Shown here: positions 1 to 12,400 of the stretch, piece after piece | Layout: each line of letters begins with the position of its first letter | Numbering within the stretch: position 1 is the first letter of the stretch | Notes under the pieces: generated by a model | Seen by the model: the letters and a program-made list of their open reading frames with translations, nothing else | The model's database searches: none | What the model was told of the DNA's origin: nothing | Assembly (NCBI GenBank): GCA_011037195.1 | Contig: JAAEAF010004278.1 | Span: 1-64,000 of the forward strand | DNA: 64,000 nt | Direction: 5' to 3' | Source of the DNA: Triatoma infestans | Lineage: Eukaryota > Arthropoda > Insecta > Hemiptera > Reduviidae | Position numbers and translations under genes: made by a program

Positions 1-214
1 TGTGATACACATACATACAACTTTCTCTTTGTCTAATTAATATAATTTAATCAAAAAATTTACTTTAAAATTGCAAATTTACAGTGTATAGTTTGGCTAG
101 TCATAAAAATGGCGATGAGTTTACCTGAGCAGCCTTATGTGGAGCGCTTCATGTCAAAATCAACAAAGCTTGAGCAAATTTAAATGTAAACTAAATGATA
201 GACCCTCCTCGTTC

Positions 215-600
215 ATTCACCTCTAAAATTATTTCTTTTTTTTTCAGAAAATTTTTTTAATTAAAAGTGATGCTTTCTACCTCTGCAGTAAGTATTCCAA
301 GTTAAAAGCAATAAAGTTGTAACCGATTTTCAGAAAATCCCGCCCCCCCCCCAGTCAAAAACCTATTCATCGCACTGGTTGTGGTTAACCGATTTTCTTC
401 AAATTTGAAATTCTATCAGTGCTTCCAATGTGTATCAATATTATATAGGTGGTTGAACCAAATATTACACCGAAGTAGAACTTCGAAGGAAAGCTTAATG
501 CTACTGTTCCCCCAGAATCCCCAAAAAATTCAATTTCCAATTTCCCATGTAGTCAAGAAGAGCTTAAAGCATTAATTCACGTTAAGCACCTAATTTCATA
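215..600. repeat. Dispersed repeat family X, copy 1
   Basis: Shared with 57265-57569/58347-58460 and, more diverged, with 55900-56215. Typical blocks are AAAAGTGATGCTTTCTACCT, CCGATTTTCAGAAAAT and GCTACTGTTCCCCCAGAA. No coding capacity seen. Shorter related pieces occur near 10375-10530, 17700-17850, 36765-36950, 44580-44750 and 54420-54540. Confidence 0.7.
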
Positions 601-1459
601 TATATATATAAGGCAAATTTGCTATACTTCCGCTCAAAATAATAAGAAAAATTTTATCATTTTATACTCACTGAGAAATTGGTTTGTTGTCAATTCTTAT
701 TTTAGACTCAACGTACCACAATGCAAATCTGATGCAATAATTAGGGGACGAACATATATATATACGGCAAGTTTAAGTTTATTGTATGCTAATTATTATG
801 TTTTTGATCATTCCCAAATTTAAAATTAAAAACCACAGTATTTGCAAACATACATATCAATAATTCTATTTGATTAACATAATTAATAATAATAGAGGTA
901 TTAGCTTTCCGTATACATTAGTTCTGTGTACATTTCACTCAAATAGACATTATATATGTCTATTATAGATATATAGGCACTAATAATAACGTTGTTAAAT
1001 GTATGACGTGGCAAAAAGACTAAGAACCAAGAGCTGCATCTCTCAAGATTCTCTTATATCTGGAAAGATAGAGAAGTAAGAAGGGAAAGAGAATGTAGGA
1101 ACCTTATGAATGATTAAAACAGACATGTTAATTTCAAATGAAAGAGCTGGATTTTTCCACCAACGTATTGGCAGTTAGATGCAATTAGAAGTCATGTGTA
1201 GATACTAATCTCAGTATGTTAATTTTTTCAGCCCTTAAAAACAAAATAAATTGCTTAATGCTAAAACAGGCAAAACCATAAAAGAAATAAATATATATAA
1301 ATAAATAAATATGAACTGACTGTCATGAGTTTATGGATTCCAAAACGCACATTTTCTTCCATTCTTCTGGACCTTCTTGTTGTCCTCACATACACCGTCT
1401 TCTCATCATTTATTAATTTATAATCCCAATTTAGTTGCAGCCCTTTCAAATTCCTCACA

Positions 1460-1925
1460 GCCCCTGCTACCGCTGCTCATGAACGAGCTGATATCAAGAC
1501 ATCATCTGCGTACAAAAGTTATTGAGACATCCAAGATATAAATAGTACCATTTGCATTTGTGCGAAATGCTATAATTGCGTGCTCTAGCGCTAGATAAAA
1601 AAGTGTGTTGGGCAGAGGATCATCTTGTCTCAGACCGTCTGTGACTGCAATCTTCTCCGACAGACGGTATTCATTGACCTTCACCTTACATCCACTACCT
1701 GTAAATGCCATTCTCGTTAGCGTTACTGACTTACAAGAGATTTCTAGGTTCACCATAATCTTCATCAGTTGTTCTCTGTTGATGTTGTCGTATGCCTAAC
1801 TCGACGAAAAGATGGTGCATATACGCATTAAACTCATAACATTTTCCACATTTGTCTGACGGAGAAAATATGGTCGGTTGTTGATCTGCTCGGCCTGAAG
1901 CAACACTGATATACACCTAGAATGT
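1460..1925 (-). mobile_element. Decayed RTE-like LINE fragment (reverse transcriptase)
   Basis: The minus strand encodes VTDGLRQDDPLPNTLFYLAL followed by ANGTIY, which resembles the 'GLRQGD.L.P.LFNLALE' reverse-transcriptase block with GD changed to DD. A second copy is at 59330-59890 in the right repeat. Heavily broken. Confidence 0.65.
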
Positions 1926-2699
1926 GTCTGACCTGATAGTATTTCCCTGTTAAGAAGGATTACAAATGCCCTTATACGCTGTCCCTAACAAGAATGATAT
2001 GCCTCTATACTTTTCACCGTCAAGAAGCCCTTAAAGCATATAATTACAAAAAAATGACATTATAAATTTGATATGAAAAAGAGGAATTTGGAGTGTAAAA
2101 CTTGAACTTTATTTACCGTCAATTTATAGGGAAGTTAAACTTCAAGCTTTGTTAAACCGGAAGTTTAGCTTTATAGAATAATTTTCACGATTTTTTTTTG
2201 TATTTGGGGGGTGGAGTGGGGTTTACTTACAAGTTTGGAATGCTTATTGCACATTAAGCAATCATTTTAATTGGGAACATGTTTCTGAAAATATTGATTA
2301 CGTAGGAACTGAAAATATCGCACACAAGATCACGTGGATAAAATTTACACCAATTTACCTTAAACTAATTTTCATATTTCTGACTAACTGAATCAATTAT
2401 TGCAACAGCTGACTGAAGTTCCACTTTCATTGAGCGACACAGTTTCAATTTGGACCTTTCAGTTCTCCAGAATCAATTTTTCAGAAACATTGTTTCCAAT
2501 AAAAGATTGTTACCATTTTTAAAATAATTAAAGAAACATTGTTCTATAGTACATGTTTTGTGCTCTAGATGGATGAGGAAAATATACAATAAATTGAAAT
2601 GGCACTTAACAGGAAATTGTAACGTCAGGTTCCAAAAAATAACCCTCAAACTTGTATTTTTGAGGAAAAATGATTCAAATAAAGCTACAAGTCGGTTAG

Positions 2700-3330
2700 A
2701 AAGAGGACACCCTCAAGGGGCTATTGGAGGAAAGTAACAGCATTATTTGCTGCATTCCGATAGTTCGAGGAGGAAGGGTACTGCTCTGTCTGGAGTAGGA
2801 CTTGCCTTCATGGGACCATGACCACCTGTTTCCCAGGCTGAAATCACTGGTATCATTGAATGATGATGTATGATGGAGTTGACGCAGGGAGGAGTTACAG
2901 AAGAAGAGGGAGGATATTTTCTAATAGTCAAGCTGCACTAAAGGCTTTGCTGGAGCTCTAAGTTAGTATATGATTGTAGGACAACACTTAATCCCTCGCT
3001 CACAGAAATAGAGTGGAGCATCCCGGACATGTGGCAATGAGGGGACGGACGACTTGGCGCTAATATGGGATCCTCCTTATCGCTTTGTGGTCCCGAACCA
3101 GCAGTAGACGACACCAAACAATTTTACAACAGGGAAGTCAAACGATGATGCAGCAAGGGGTATTGGAGAAGCATTGGAGGGACATGGAAGGCTGAGCCTG
3201 CTATAAGAGAGGCCTTGAATTACCTTATCTCCCTGTGTAGGAAACAATCTAGGGTCCTGGTAGGTATATTATCTGGACAAGCTTGGGTAGCCAAGACACA
3301 AAATAGGATTAACGTCTAGTCCTTGGTTTA
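2700..3330 (+). mobile_element. Decayed LINE fragment with RNase H-like end
   Basis: Plus-strand frames give SQAALKAL near 2930, typical of the RNase H 'D S.AAL.AL' strand, then REALNYLISLCRKQSRVLVG and LSGQAW near 3210-3290. Stops and frameshifts interrupt it. The middle is deleted from the right repeat copy (junction ~60670-60711). Confidence 0.5.
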
Positions 3331-4011
3331 AGAATTCTGACAATTGATTGAATGAAATGGTATAAACTGACCTAGATTGGTGACACCATTTTGCAATCAC
3401 TAGACTCCGCATAATTTGATAGGGAATGCTTGGGAGAGCCGGAGTTTAAAGATATTTTAAGATATTGCATTCAGGCCGGTTGATTGCTGGGGAAGGCTTC
3501 TTAGGAGTCTATCTGATCTATATCTAAACCGCTCTTTGGAGGAACAAAATATATGATTGCTGTGAAAAATCCCAGTGTTCAGTTGTAAAAGTAAAATAAT
3601 GAAAGATCAAGAGACATAATACAATGTTATATATATATATAGGTATGTGCGTGTGTTTTAGTAGGTATAGCTCGCCTAACTGCATGAATAGCTACAAAAA
3701 ATGACACTATTGTGTACGGTCACTTTAAAGTCACCCCTAACATTAATGTGTTTTGCATAAAGGTGATTTTAATTTCTTTTTGGTTAGCTGTGTCTCCTGT
3801 TAGTTTGAACAGTCGCGATTTAATAAACTATGTGAGTTATGTTGTTTAACAAATTCACTGACACCACAATATACATCAACACAATCAATTTTCAAAAATC
3901 ACCCTTTGCTGGAACGAAACATGTGTTTGCTGTGAAAAATCCCAGTTTTCAGTTGTAAAAATAAAATAATGAAGATTAAGGGACATAACACAATTTTAAC
4001 CATGTTTATTA

Positions 4012-4650
4012 TTTAGAGATTCCCTGTTATAATTCTGATTTTAGATTGAACGACTTCAAACACTTTTATTAAGTTTAAAGAAAATCGTTTGAGCCGTTTT
4101 TGTTATATTTTAAAACAAACTTTATTGCCCTTAACAGAGCTGCACGGATATAAAATATTACTTTTACTTGGGAAGTCTGTAGTAAGTATAGTGAGCCCAA
4201 ATATTAAAAATATTTGTCTAGCTTAAGTTGGCACTGAACTTCTACAGTACGGAATTTTTAATTTATATTACTTTATGTATCAAATAATCTGTTTACTTGT
4301 TATTTTCTTTCAGACTGTCAAATTTTCAAAATGTATAATTCCAGAGATAAAATAGTTCACAATGAAACGTAGTCCTATTACCATATACAGGATGAGTAGA
4401 ATAGAAATAGATATTTGACCCAGGTATGCATAAGTAATTGTGGGAAATGAAGACAGATTTAACATTTTTTAATATCTCCATTGTTTAGTTAATAATTCAC
4501 ATTCTAGATAGTTAGACATAATGTAAGTGCCACAATAGACCCATAGGGTCGCAGGCTGGATAGTCAGCCACCTAGAATCTAATGTAATCTTCTGGGTAAT
4601 ATGTTATTCTATAAAAGTAATAAATATGCTCCAATTCTTTGAACTATTAT
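4012..4650 (+). repeat. Exon-like repeat unit, copy A1
   Basis: One of four related ~650-bp units (also 4762-5440, 61555-62190, 62315-62990). Each has a TTCTTTCAG acceptor-like site, then a block encoding MYNS(R/K)DKI, and a tail with CCACAATAGA and GGATAGTCAGCCACC. This copy's reading frame stops early. Confidence 0.55.
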
Positions 4651-4761
4651 TTCTTTGTAAGTGAATAGATGTAATTTAAAAAAAAAAAATTCAAAAAATA
4701 ATCTCTTACTCCAGCTCGTATAATAAAAATTAACAAATTTAAAAAAGGTTAATTTAAAATT

Positions 4762-5440
4762 AACAAATTTAGAGATACCCTGTTATAATTCTGATTTTAA
4801 ATTGACCGATTCCAAACACTTTTATAAAGATTAAAGAAAATAATTGGATCCGTTTTTGCTATACTTTAAAACAAACTTTATTGCCCTTAATATTAATAGA
4901 GCTGCACTGATATAAAAATATTACCTTTATTTGAGTAGCATTTAGAAAAAACGCTATAGTATCTTGAGCGAGCCCAAATATTCAAAAATATTTGTTTGCT
5001 GAAGTTGGCACTGACCATACATAGTACTGAAGAATTTATAATTTTTTACTATTTTATTTATCAAATAATCTGTTTGATTTTTATTGTTTTGTTTTTTTTT
5101 CTTTCAGACTGTCAGATTTCAAAAATGTATAATTCCAAAGATAAAATCATTAAAAATGACACGTGTTCCTACCATGGACTGGAATAGAAATGGACCCGGT
5201 ATCATAAGTAATGGTGGGAAATGGAGATGAATTTAACTTGTTTTAATATTTCCACTGATTGGTTAATAATGCACATTCTAGATAGATAGACGTAATGAAA
5301 GTGCCACAATAGAGCCAATAAAAGTCGCGGCGGCGTAGACTGGATAGTCAGCCACCAGAGAATCTAATCTAATTCTGGGAAATACAAGATTCTACATAAG
5401 TAAGTAATAAATGAGCTCTAATTCTATGAAACATCACTCA
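4762..5440 (+). repeat. Exon-like repeat unit, copy A2
   Basis: Tandem to A1. After TTTCTTTCAG at ~5101 the frame reads SDCQISKMYNSKDKIIKND and ends ...CSYHGLE at 5187. The same 63-codon frame is repeated unchanged at 62544-62735. Product unknown; may be a terminal exon or part of an unrecognised transposon. Confidence 0.55.
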
Positions 5441-5534
5441 TTGTCACAAACTGTATTGTATTCAATTCAGTAAACAACAGTACACCATTTATTTCTTTCT
5501 AAGTATATAAATTAAAAGTTAAAAACATTTTCGA

Positions 5535-7715
5535 AATATAATTTCTTATTATTATTATTTGTCTGTGGGGAGGGAAACCCTACGCTATCCAAAGCCTCAC
5601 TGGGCCCATATAGCTACCCCAAGAAAAACAACAACAAGCCGGGTCTATAACAAAAATCCAGACCCGGATCTAATCCATCTAAGATTCACCGCAGTCCGAA
5701 TAAATCGGACAATAACCTTAAGCGGAAATAGCCTAAGCTATTCCACAGACATCCTATTCCGACCAAAGGTCCTGAACCTAATTTCCTCACAACCCAAGCA
5801 ATCAGTCATAAGATGGATGGGTGTTTCCTCATCTGTCTCACAGACTCTACAAATGGATCCGGCATGAGCCCCATTATGTAGAGATGTCTCCTTAAACCAC
5901 AATGTCCCGTAAGAGATCCAACCAGATGCCTGAGAGCGTTCCGTGAAAAACACAACAACGTCTCACTAATGGCCTTGTCCGGACCCCCGATGGGCATTTT
6001 GGACTGCCGAAAACCAACTGAGCTCATCCATAACGATGAATGCTGTGAAGCTGTCCATGCTGAAAGCCTGACAGACATTGCCGGAAGACACGCCAACAGC
6101 AGGCCGGGACCAATGAAAGGAAGAGAGGCGCCTAATTTGGCAAACCTATCCACCTGCTCATTTCCAAAAATTCCCATGTGCCTGGCACCCATACTAGAAG
6201 CACATCCTTTAGAGAAGAAAGCTCTTCCAGTCTTTTAGAACATTCTAACACCAACCTGGAAGTGAAGACACATGAACTCAGCGCCTTCAACGCAGCCTGG
6301 CTGTCCGAGCAGATACAAACACCTTTTAAGTTAGTGTTACGTACTCTCTCATCCAAAACACAACAAAGAATAGCATAAACCTCAGTCTGGAAGACCGTGG
6401 TCCATTCACCAAGAGATACTGTCAAATGATCTCCGGTCTCAAAATAGACCGCAGCTCCAGACCTACCATCCATTCTGGAACCGTCCGTGTAACACCGGAA
6501 GTAATTATCAGGTTTCATGCCAGACGGACCCAATCTTGACCAATCTTCCATAGAGGGTAACCTGTCACTGAAAGAATGCTCGAAAACAAAAGTCTTCAAC
6601 ATTCTATCAGAGGGAAAACCTGTAACAGGAAACTCTCAAAAGCATCTCGCGATGAATGGTAGAGTGACCATATCGCTTACCCTGCCAAAAACCTGCCTGT
6701 TTAATTCTATAACAGGCTTTCATTGCCATAGTTTTCACCGCTACAAAGAATGGTGGAATTCCTAATAAAGTCTCCATTGCAGCTGTAGGCGTGGTCCGCA
6801 TCGCACCGGTTACCGCCAGACAATCCAAGCGTTGAATATCCTCAAGCAGCAGTCTAGCCGGACCTTATCTCAATGCGACGCCACCACACCACAGCCTTAT
6901 ATAGCAACCTAGGTTTAATAACCATACTATAAATCCAAAACATCATCTTGGGAGTAATCCCCCAATTTTTAGCTACGATTCTTCGACACTGACAAAAGGA
7001 AATAATTGACTTTTGATGCTGTGCATTAACATGTTCCGATCAATTTAATTTACTGTCAAGAACCACCCCAAGAAACTTCATTGATTTCCAGATCTGAACA
7101 GAAGTTCCTAATAACCTAGGAGGTTTTAATCCTACGATCTTCCTCCTATTAGTAAATAAAATCACCTGGGTCTTACTGGGACTAATTGAAAGACCCTTAT
7201 CCTGAGTCCAATCGTATACCTTGTTTAGGGCACTTTGCATGAAGACTGAGATGGTAGACATCGCCCCATCAATAAAATAACACCATCATCGGCATATGCT
7301 TGCACATAAAATCCCGATGAATTCATCCTAACCAAAAGGTCATCCATGACGACGCACCACAACTTTGGTGAGAGACAACTACCTTGAGGACACCTTCTCC
7401 CCGCACCCACAACCACAGTGCGCATACCCATAGAAGCCTGTATAACTCTACTCCTTAAATAAATACCTATCCAGTTAATTAAAACTGGTTGTATACCTTT
7501 TCGACCTAGGGAATCTTCAAGAGCATCAAACGATACTCTGTCAAATGCCCCTTCAACATCAAAGAAGCACCCTAAAGCATATTCCTTTGTCTCTAGAACA
7601 GATTCTATCCTACCGACCAGACAATGCAAAGCAGTCTCTGTCGATTTTCCTATTGTATAAGCATGTTGGTTTGGATGGAGTGGATGATCCTTCAAAGCAC
7701 CATCAGAAAAGAATC
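5535..7715 (-). mobile_element. 5'-truncated non-LTR retrotransposon with RT and RNase H (LINE-1 family here)
   Basis: Read on the minus strand: RT block with FFDVEGAFDRV, GRRCPQGSCLSP and the catalytic AYADD (~7695-7225); RNase H with YTDGSRMDGRSGAAVYF, a later SDSQAALKAL, and VWVPG (~6600-6130); then a CxxC-HxxxxC end, CRVCETDEETPIHLMTDC. RT followed by RNase H points to the R1/LOA/I group. Frameshifts break it into several ORFs. The 3' tail (5556-5640) is shared with the SINEs at 40.6 and 55.1 kb. The target DNA resembles the end of repeat unit A2. Confidence 0.88.
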
Positions 7716-7979
7716 TCTTACTTCAGTTCACATAAGTATAATAAAAATTAACAAATTTAAAAAGGTTTTCAAATCGTCAGGCCTTAAAATTATAATAAGA
7801 CATTTATACAGCGGCAATGGCCCCACGGGTTTTGAAGGAAAAAGAATTATTAGGCGTAAGAACGATTAAGGAGCTCTTTAAGGTAGGAGAGAAGTGAGTA
7901 TGACATCGTTGAGTTTGAAATAAAAAAAAAAAAACATTAAAAAACATAAAATAATATTATAAAACATTAATATATAACA

Positions 7980-9484
7980 AAATAGATAGATAGATAAGTC
8001 TTTATTGATACATAATAATACACTCTTACATAATGATCTAAAATATTACAGTATATAAAGACAAACTCAATGGCCGAGGCCGTCTGAGGAGTCTATTCTA
8101 TTTTCAACCTAAACTAGCAAACACAAGAAAAAAACCTTCAAATTAATGTAAAATAACAACTTATCCTGTATAAAATAATAATTAAGTCCTGAATGTGGTC
8201 GATGTAGAAAATCAAATTAAAATTTAAAACAAATATAAAAGAAATAAATAAATACAAAATAACATAAAAACTAAAAATTAAAAACGTACAAAATAAAATT
8301 CGTTCTCTTGACAATTATACTATATAATGTGTTCACATCATATAATAATTTTAATAATACCAATTACAACAAAAGATTATTTTGTATTATTAATTAATAT
8401 TTCTAATAACAGCAAAAATAATAATAATTAATAATTTAATTTATAATAATACAAATAAATCATATGCCCTGGAGACATTTGGTTCTAATGTCGAGTGCCC
8501 CTTTACAGTAACTTACTAACAACTTCCTATTGCTGCCATTCAATAGATCCAGCATGTAAACTGTATCTATATTTTCTTTTTCAGTTTTAGTTTTAACTCC
8601 CTGTACTTACTACATACAACTAGAAAATGGAATAGATCTTCTTTTTCATGCAAATTACATATTTGACAGTAACCATTTTCATCTTCATTAACAGAGAACG
8701 GTGCGCAGCCCAGTTGCAACAATTCCCCCCTAACCTTAATTATCAGTTTAACACTTGACAGCGGCAAGTCACTATAAAGGTAATTTTCCCCCCTATTGTA
8801 GCATAAATCCTTTCCCAACAAATACCTGCCCGAGTTTTTAATGCCCTCTAAATATTTCGCCTTATAATGCTCGGCAACTGCATCTCTAATTATCCGTAAT
8901 TTACTGTCCCACACCTGCACATTTTGCACGTTTAATGAATCTCCCAAATTGAATTTTGAAATGCAGTTATTTATTTCACGGAACCAGTAAATGTCGCGTT
9001 TAATAATCTCCACCGCAATTATTTTAGGCAGCCTGGAACTTGGCATATTTAGTACCTTAACTATATAACGATGATGGAGTTTCAATGTGTATAGCAATGT
9101 CGGCCCAACTCCGGTCTCCATATGTAAGAATGCGGTACGTGTATAGTTTGGCAATCTAAACAGTCTCTTAATAAAATACCTAAATAATTTTTCCACCTCC
9201 TCCTGCCATTTACCCCCCCAAATTTGTGCGCCGTAACACAAGATCGACCGGCACGCTCCGTAAAATACTTTCAACTTCGCCTCAAACGGCACCATTATAA
9301 CATGTTTAATCTCCTGACGCCTTTTTGTCTCCCAATGTATATCTTTTGCAACACATATGTCACTTTCGGCTGTTGTCGTAATTACGATAACTTCCGATTG
9401 CACATTGTCCGTTTTCACCTCGAATCTGTTAGTACTGTTGTAGTTCTGTTCGAAAACTGTTGTACCATACGCTCGTAAACGCAC
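7980..9484 (-). mobile_element. 5'-truncated LINE, C-terminal ORF (LINE-2 family here)
   Basis: An uninterrupted 305-codon frame (9484-8567) encodes the end of an ORF2-like protein: YGAQIWGGKW, FRYFIKRLFRLPNYT, then CQICNLHEKEDLFHFLVVC, a CxxC..H..C knuckle. Homologous ends lie at 35768-36730, 38640-39330 and 52424-53333. The 3' UTR runs to a TAGA(n)AAGTCTTTATTGA tail at ~7983. The RT domain is absent here. Confidence 0.85.
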
Positions 9485-9960
9485 GCAAGTGCTCTATATT
9501 TTCCACCGTGCTACCCCGCATGTTAAGTGCATTTCGTTTTCTCTCTGTTAGTTTACCGCAAGTATACGAGCGTGTTGTTTCTCGCCTCTTTCGTTACACC
9601 GCATTTTCACGGGTACGCAGTTTTCCTTTATTCTCGTTACACCGCATGTTCTCCACTTAAGTACGGTACATTATACAAGGAACATACTTATGCCTACTTG
9701 GCCTTCAATCTGCTCGCCTTTTAGACTGGAGGACACCATCTACGTTCACAAAGGAATTTGGGGCCAGGGGGAGTAGGGGAGTCGACTCTCTTTTCCTTTT
9801 GGGATCCCTTTCCTTGGAGCGTTGTTAAGCCAGTGTCCACATCTTACAAGGTAAGCGTTCTATTATTTATACTTATTTGAATTAGTATTCTCTGTTTCCC
9901 CGCATTAAGAACTATACCCTATCAAATACAGTCCACTTACCGCTTTGTTTGACAAGATCA
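9485..9960. other. Pyrimidine-rich stretch of unknown origin
   Basis: Directly follows the LINE-2 frame. It has short imperfect repeats (CGTTACACCGCAT occurs twice) and an exon-like block ending CTTACAAG|GTAAGCG at 9850, i.e. a good plus-strand donor. No homology recognised; possibly 5' sequence of the following Penelope-like arm. Confidence 0.3.
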
Positions 9961-10003
9961 GACATAACAAAATATATAGACCAATATTATAAAAACAATG
10001 TGT

Positions 10004-10145
10004 CTATTTAGTTCATTATCAGTGTCAACGTTCTCAACTAGATAATGGACTAAATCCTACAATAAAGAGCTCCTGAAGAAGGGCACAAATTGTACCCGAA
10101 ACGTTGAACAACAAAGAAGAATTATTTTTTCTTTAACACTCTTCT
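10004..10145 (+). repeat. Solo Penelope-like terminal arm with hammerhead-like core
   Basis: CTGAAGA at 10072, a stem AGGGCACAAATTGTACCC, then GAAACGTTG. This is the CUGANGA-stem II-GAAAC order of a type I hammerhead. Just before it, TTTAGTTCATTATC and GATAATGGACTAAA form a hairpin. The arm lies downstream of the gene. Confidence 0.55.
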
Positions 10146-10879
10146 GGTCATTCCCGTAAAAATCATTTCATTATTATTTTAAACTTGAATTTTTTATTCA
10201 GTGACCCTAACAAAAAATTAGAGGTAGCGGGAGTACATGTTGATTAGCTCTTATGGCAAATAGAAAATTATTAATTATTTTGCAGGACAGAAATCAGCCT
10301 CAATAATATTTGAGGCTTTTATCTAACGATACAGATTCTCCACAGAATGTAAAAATATTGCAAATAAAGGTAATACGTTAACATTTGTGCATTATAAGTT
10401 TAAAGAAAATCGTTATCAGAAAATTCCAAAAAACTCAAAAACCTATTCAATAAAGTTGTAATTCAGGTTAACAGATTTTCTGCAGAATATTTTCTGTTAA
10501 ACCAATAATATAAAGTTTGTACTTTAGTGTTTTTTAGTGAATCACAATATTGAATTTGTATTTTCTATACTTTTTATATTTATATTATTCCAACATTATC
10601 CCTCCCTATATTTTAATTATTAATAATTTTAAAGTTTTATTATTTTTTTTTTTATTTTGTTTGTTTTTGTTCATTTGTGAAGCCTTTATGTGCACTTTAT
10701 CTAATATCTGCACATTATGTATACAGATGTAAAAAGGAAAAAAAAAGTCAGAACTGGTTGTCTTTTCCTAGAGTGTGCAGAATCATTTGTTAAAAATACT
10801 GCTCAAATCTGTTATATTCAAACAGCAAATCTCTTCTTAGGACGGGTTATATCCATGGAAGAAGTTGCGCCTTCCAAAT

Positions 10880-11335
10880 AATAATAATAATAAGAGTTGG
10901 GATTAGCTCAGATGAAAGCTAGCTGGATTAGTGTCCAAAAAGTAGTTAACTCACCCATCTGCAATATCGTCAGGAAGTGAAGTTAATTATTTTGTTAGCG
11001 CCGCTAAGGCCAGAAACAAGAATTATTATGCCATCACACAAAGGAAATGTGATGGTGCCTTTCTATATAGCAAGGAATAAAAGGTGGATAGGCCAACCTA
11101 TCTTTGGACTAGATCATCCCTATGGAAGCTTCAAATTCTTCCTTCCCAAAAAGTTCAATTCCTTCAGTTTCATCTGTACGAAGAGTGGTGATTCCCACTG
11201 CATTTAATGCTTCTACTTTATTCATTTCATATTGGTTTACATTATATAGATCAGAACATTTGGTATGACTTCAACCATAAGGCTTACGCCGTTTGTTGAT
11301 AAAATATAATAAATAAATAAATAATTTGTTGCAAC
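10880..11335 (+). mobile_element. Possible SINE or short LINE remnant
   Basis: Starts with a tRNA-like A box (GGATTAGCTCAGATG at ~10910) after a TAA repeat and ends in (AAAT)n at ~11310-11325. No clear B box. The middle has a 76-codon frame without recognised homology. Weak call. Confidence 0.35.
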
Positions 11336-11339
11336 TTGT

Positions 11340-12400
11340 CTGACCATTAAACTGGATGCTCGTATATCACCATATGGGAGGTAATTAGACATAGCATATA
11401 TGAAAATTCTTTTGACTTCACTCCAAAGTATAAATTGACATACCTCAGAAGTTTCTGATTATCAAAAGTTTAGCAACAATTTTCAGAGGTTTATTTTCGG
11501 ATATTTTATGAATTCTTTCTTTATTTAGTTCCAAAATTTTACTTCGTAAATGGTGTGAAATTCCCTTATCCGAAAATGATACTTCCATCTCCTTTAATTT
11601 TGAAATAGACCTTCAAGATTTGCTTTTTTAAAACCACTGTAGTTAAGCAAATACATTGCCGCTTCCGATGTTTTAATTAATATTTCCATTTGTTTGTAAA
11701 TTATTAGCCGCCTTGTTGCATAGATAATGATCTAAATCTTAAAATATCTAAATGCTTTCATATCTGTTATTCGAAAAATAGAAATTCCAGTAAAAAATAA
11801 ATTATCAGACTCTAGTATCAGTAGATCTCATTAAAGTTCTCGGTATATACTTCGTTATTTCATCATCATTTCGGCCCCATATTTTGAACCACAAAGTATG
11901 GTGTTAGGTTTTATCAGGTATACCAAATCATTCAATATTTCACTTTTAAAGTTATTGTACATTGTATTAGTGTTGTCTCATTTTAGAATTTTAAATAGTA
12001 ATACGGTCACTTGATTACAGATATTTAATTCATAATGTTGAAATTTTTAAGATACATTAACTGGTTTGTTAGAATATTCCAAATAATGTATAACAAGGAT
12101 TGACACTCATGAATCCAGGCGTATAAAATCTGATCTAATTTATCTTCATAAAATGCTGCATAATCGTATAAACTGCCCTAAATTTCTTGGAATAATTTAT
12201 TTTAACATCCTTTCCCATAGTTTTGGAAAATTTCTATTTTTTTTTATTTATCTTTTTTTGTACCAAAATTACATTTATAGTTCACTGATTAATAGAATTC
12301 TTAGAAATGATAACAGTCTTGGACTTTTTTCATGAGTATAAATTATGATCAAACATATTACTTCATATCAGAGATATTTTCCGTGATAGCATGCTTCTTC
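11340..12400 (-). mobile_element. Heavily decayed LINE C-terminal region
   Basis: On the minus strand, broken frames contain LCGSKYG followed by RSIYREL, resembling the 'LLYGSEIWG....IQR.Y' segment after reverse transcriptase. Many stops. Offered only as a tentative origin for this kilobase. Confidence 0.35.

Larger units (their letters stand above)
1..6459. repeat. Left copy of a >6.4-kb direct repeat
   Basis: Aligns along its length with 57071-64000: both begin TGTGATACACATACATACAA, and at the other end 6448-6459 aligns with 63990-64000. Similarity is near-identical around 2170-2850 and 4660-5560 and lower in 200-700. It contains dispersed-repeat, decayed LINE and exon-like units listed separately. 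It probably continues left of the window. Confidence 0.92.

Noticed and set aside
5559..6765. Plus-strand ORFs of 66-102 codons
   Set aside because: Shadows of the minus-strand LINE zinc-knuckle and RNase H frames.
9460..9724. Plus-strand ORFs of 65-66 codons
   Set aside because: Pyrimidine-rich sequence without recognisable protein features, next to a LINE on the other strand.
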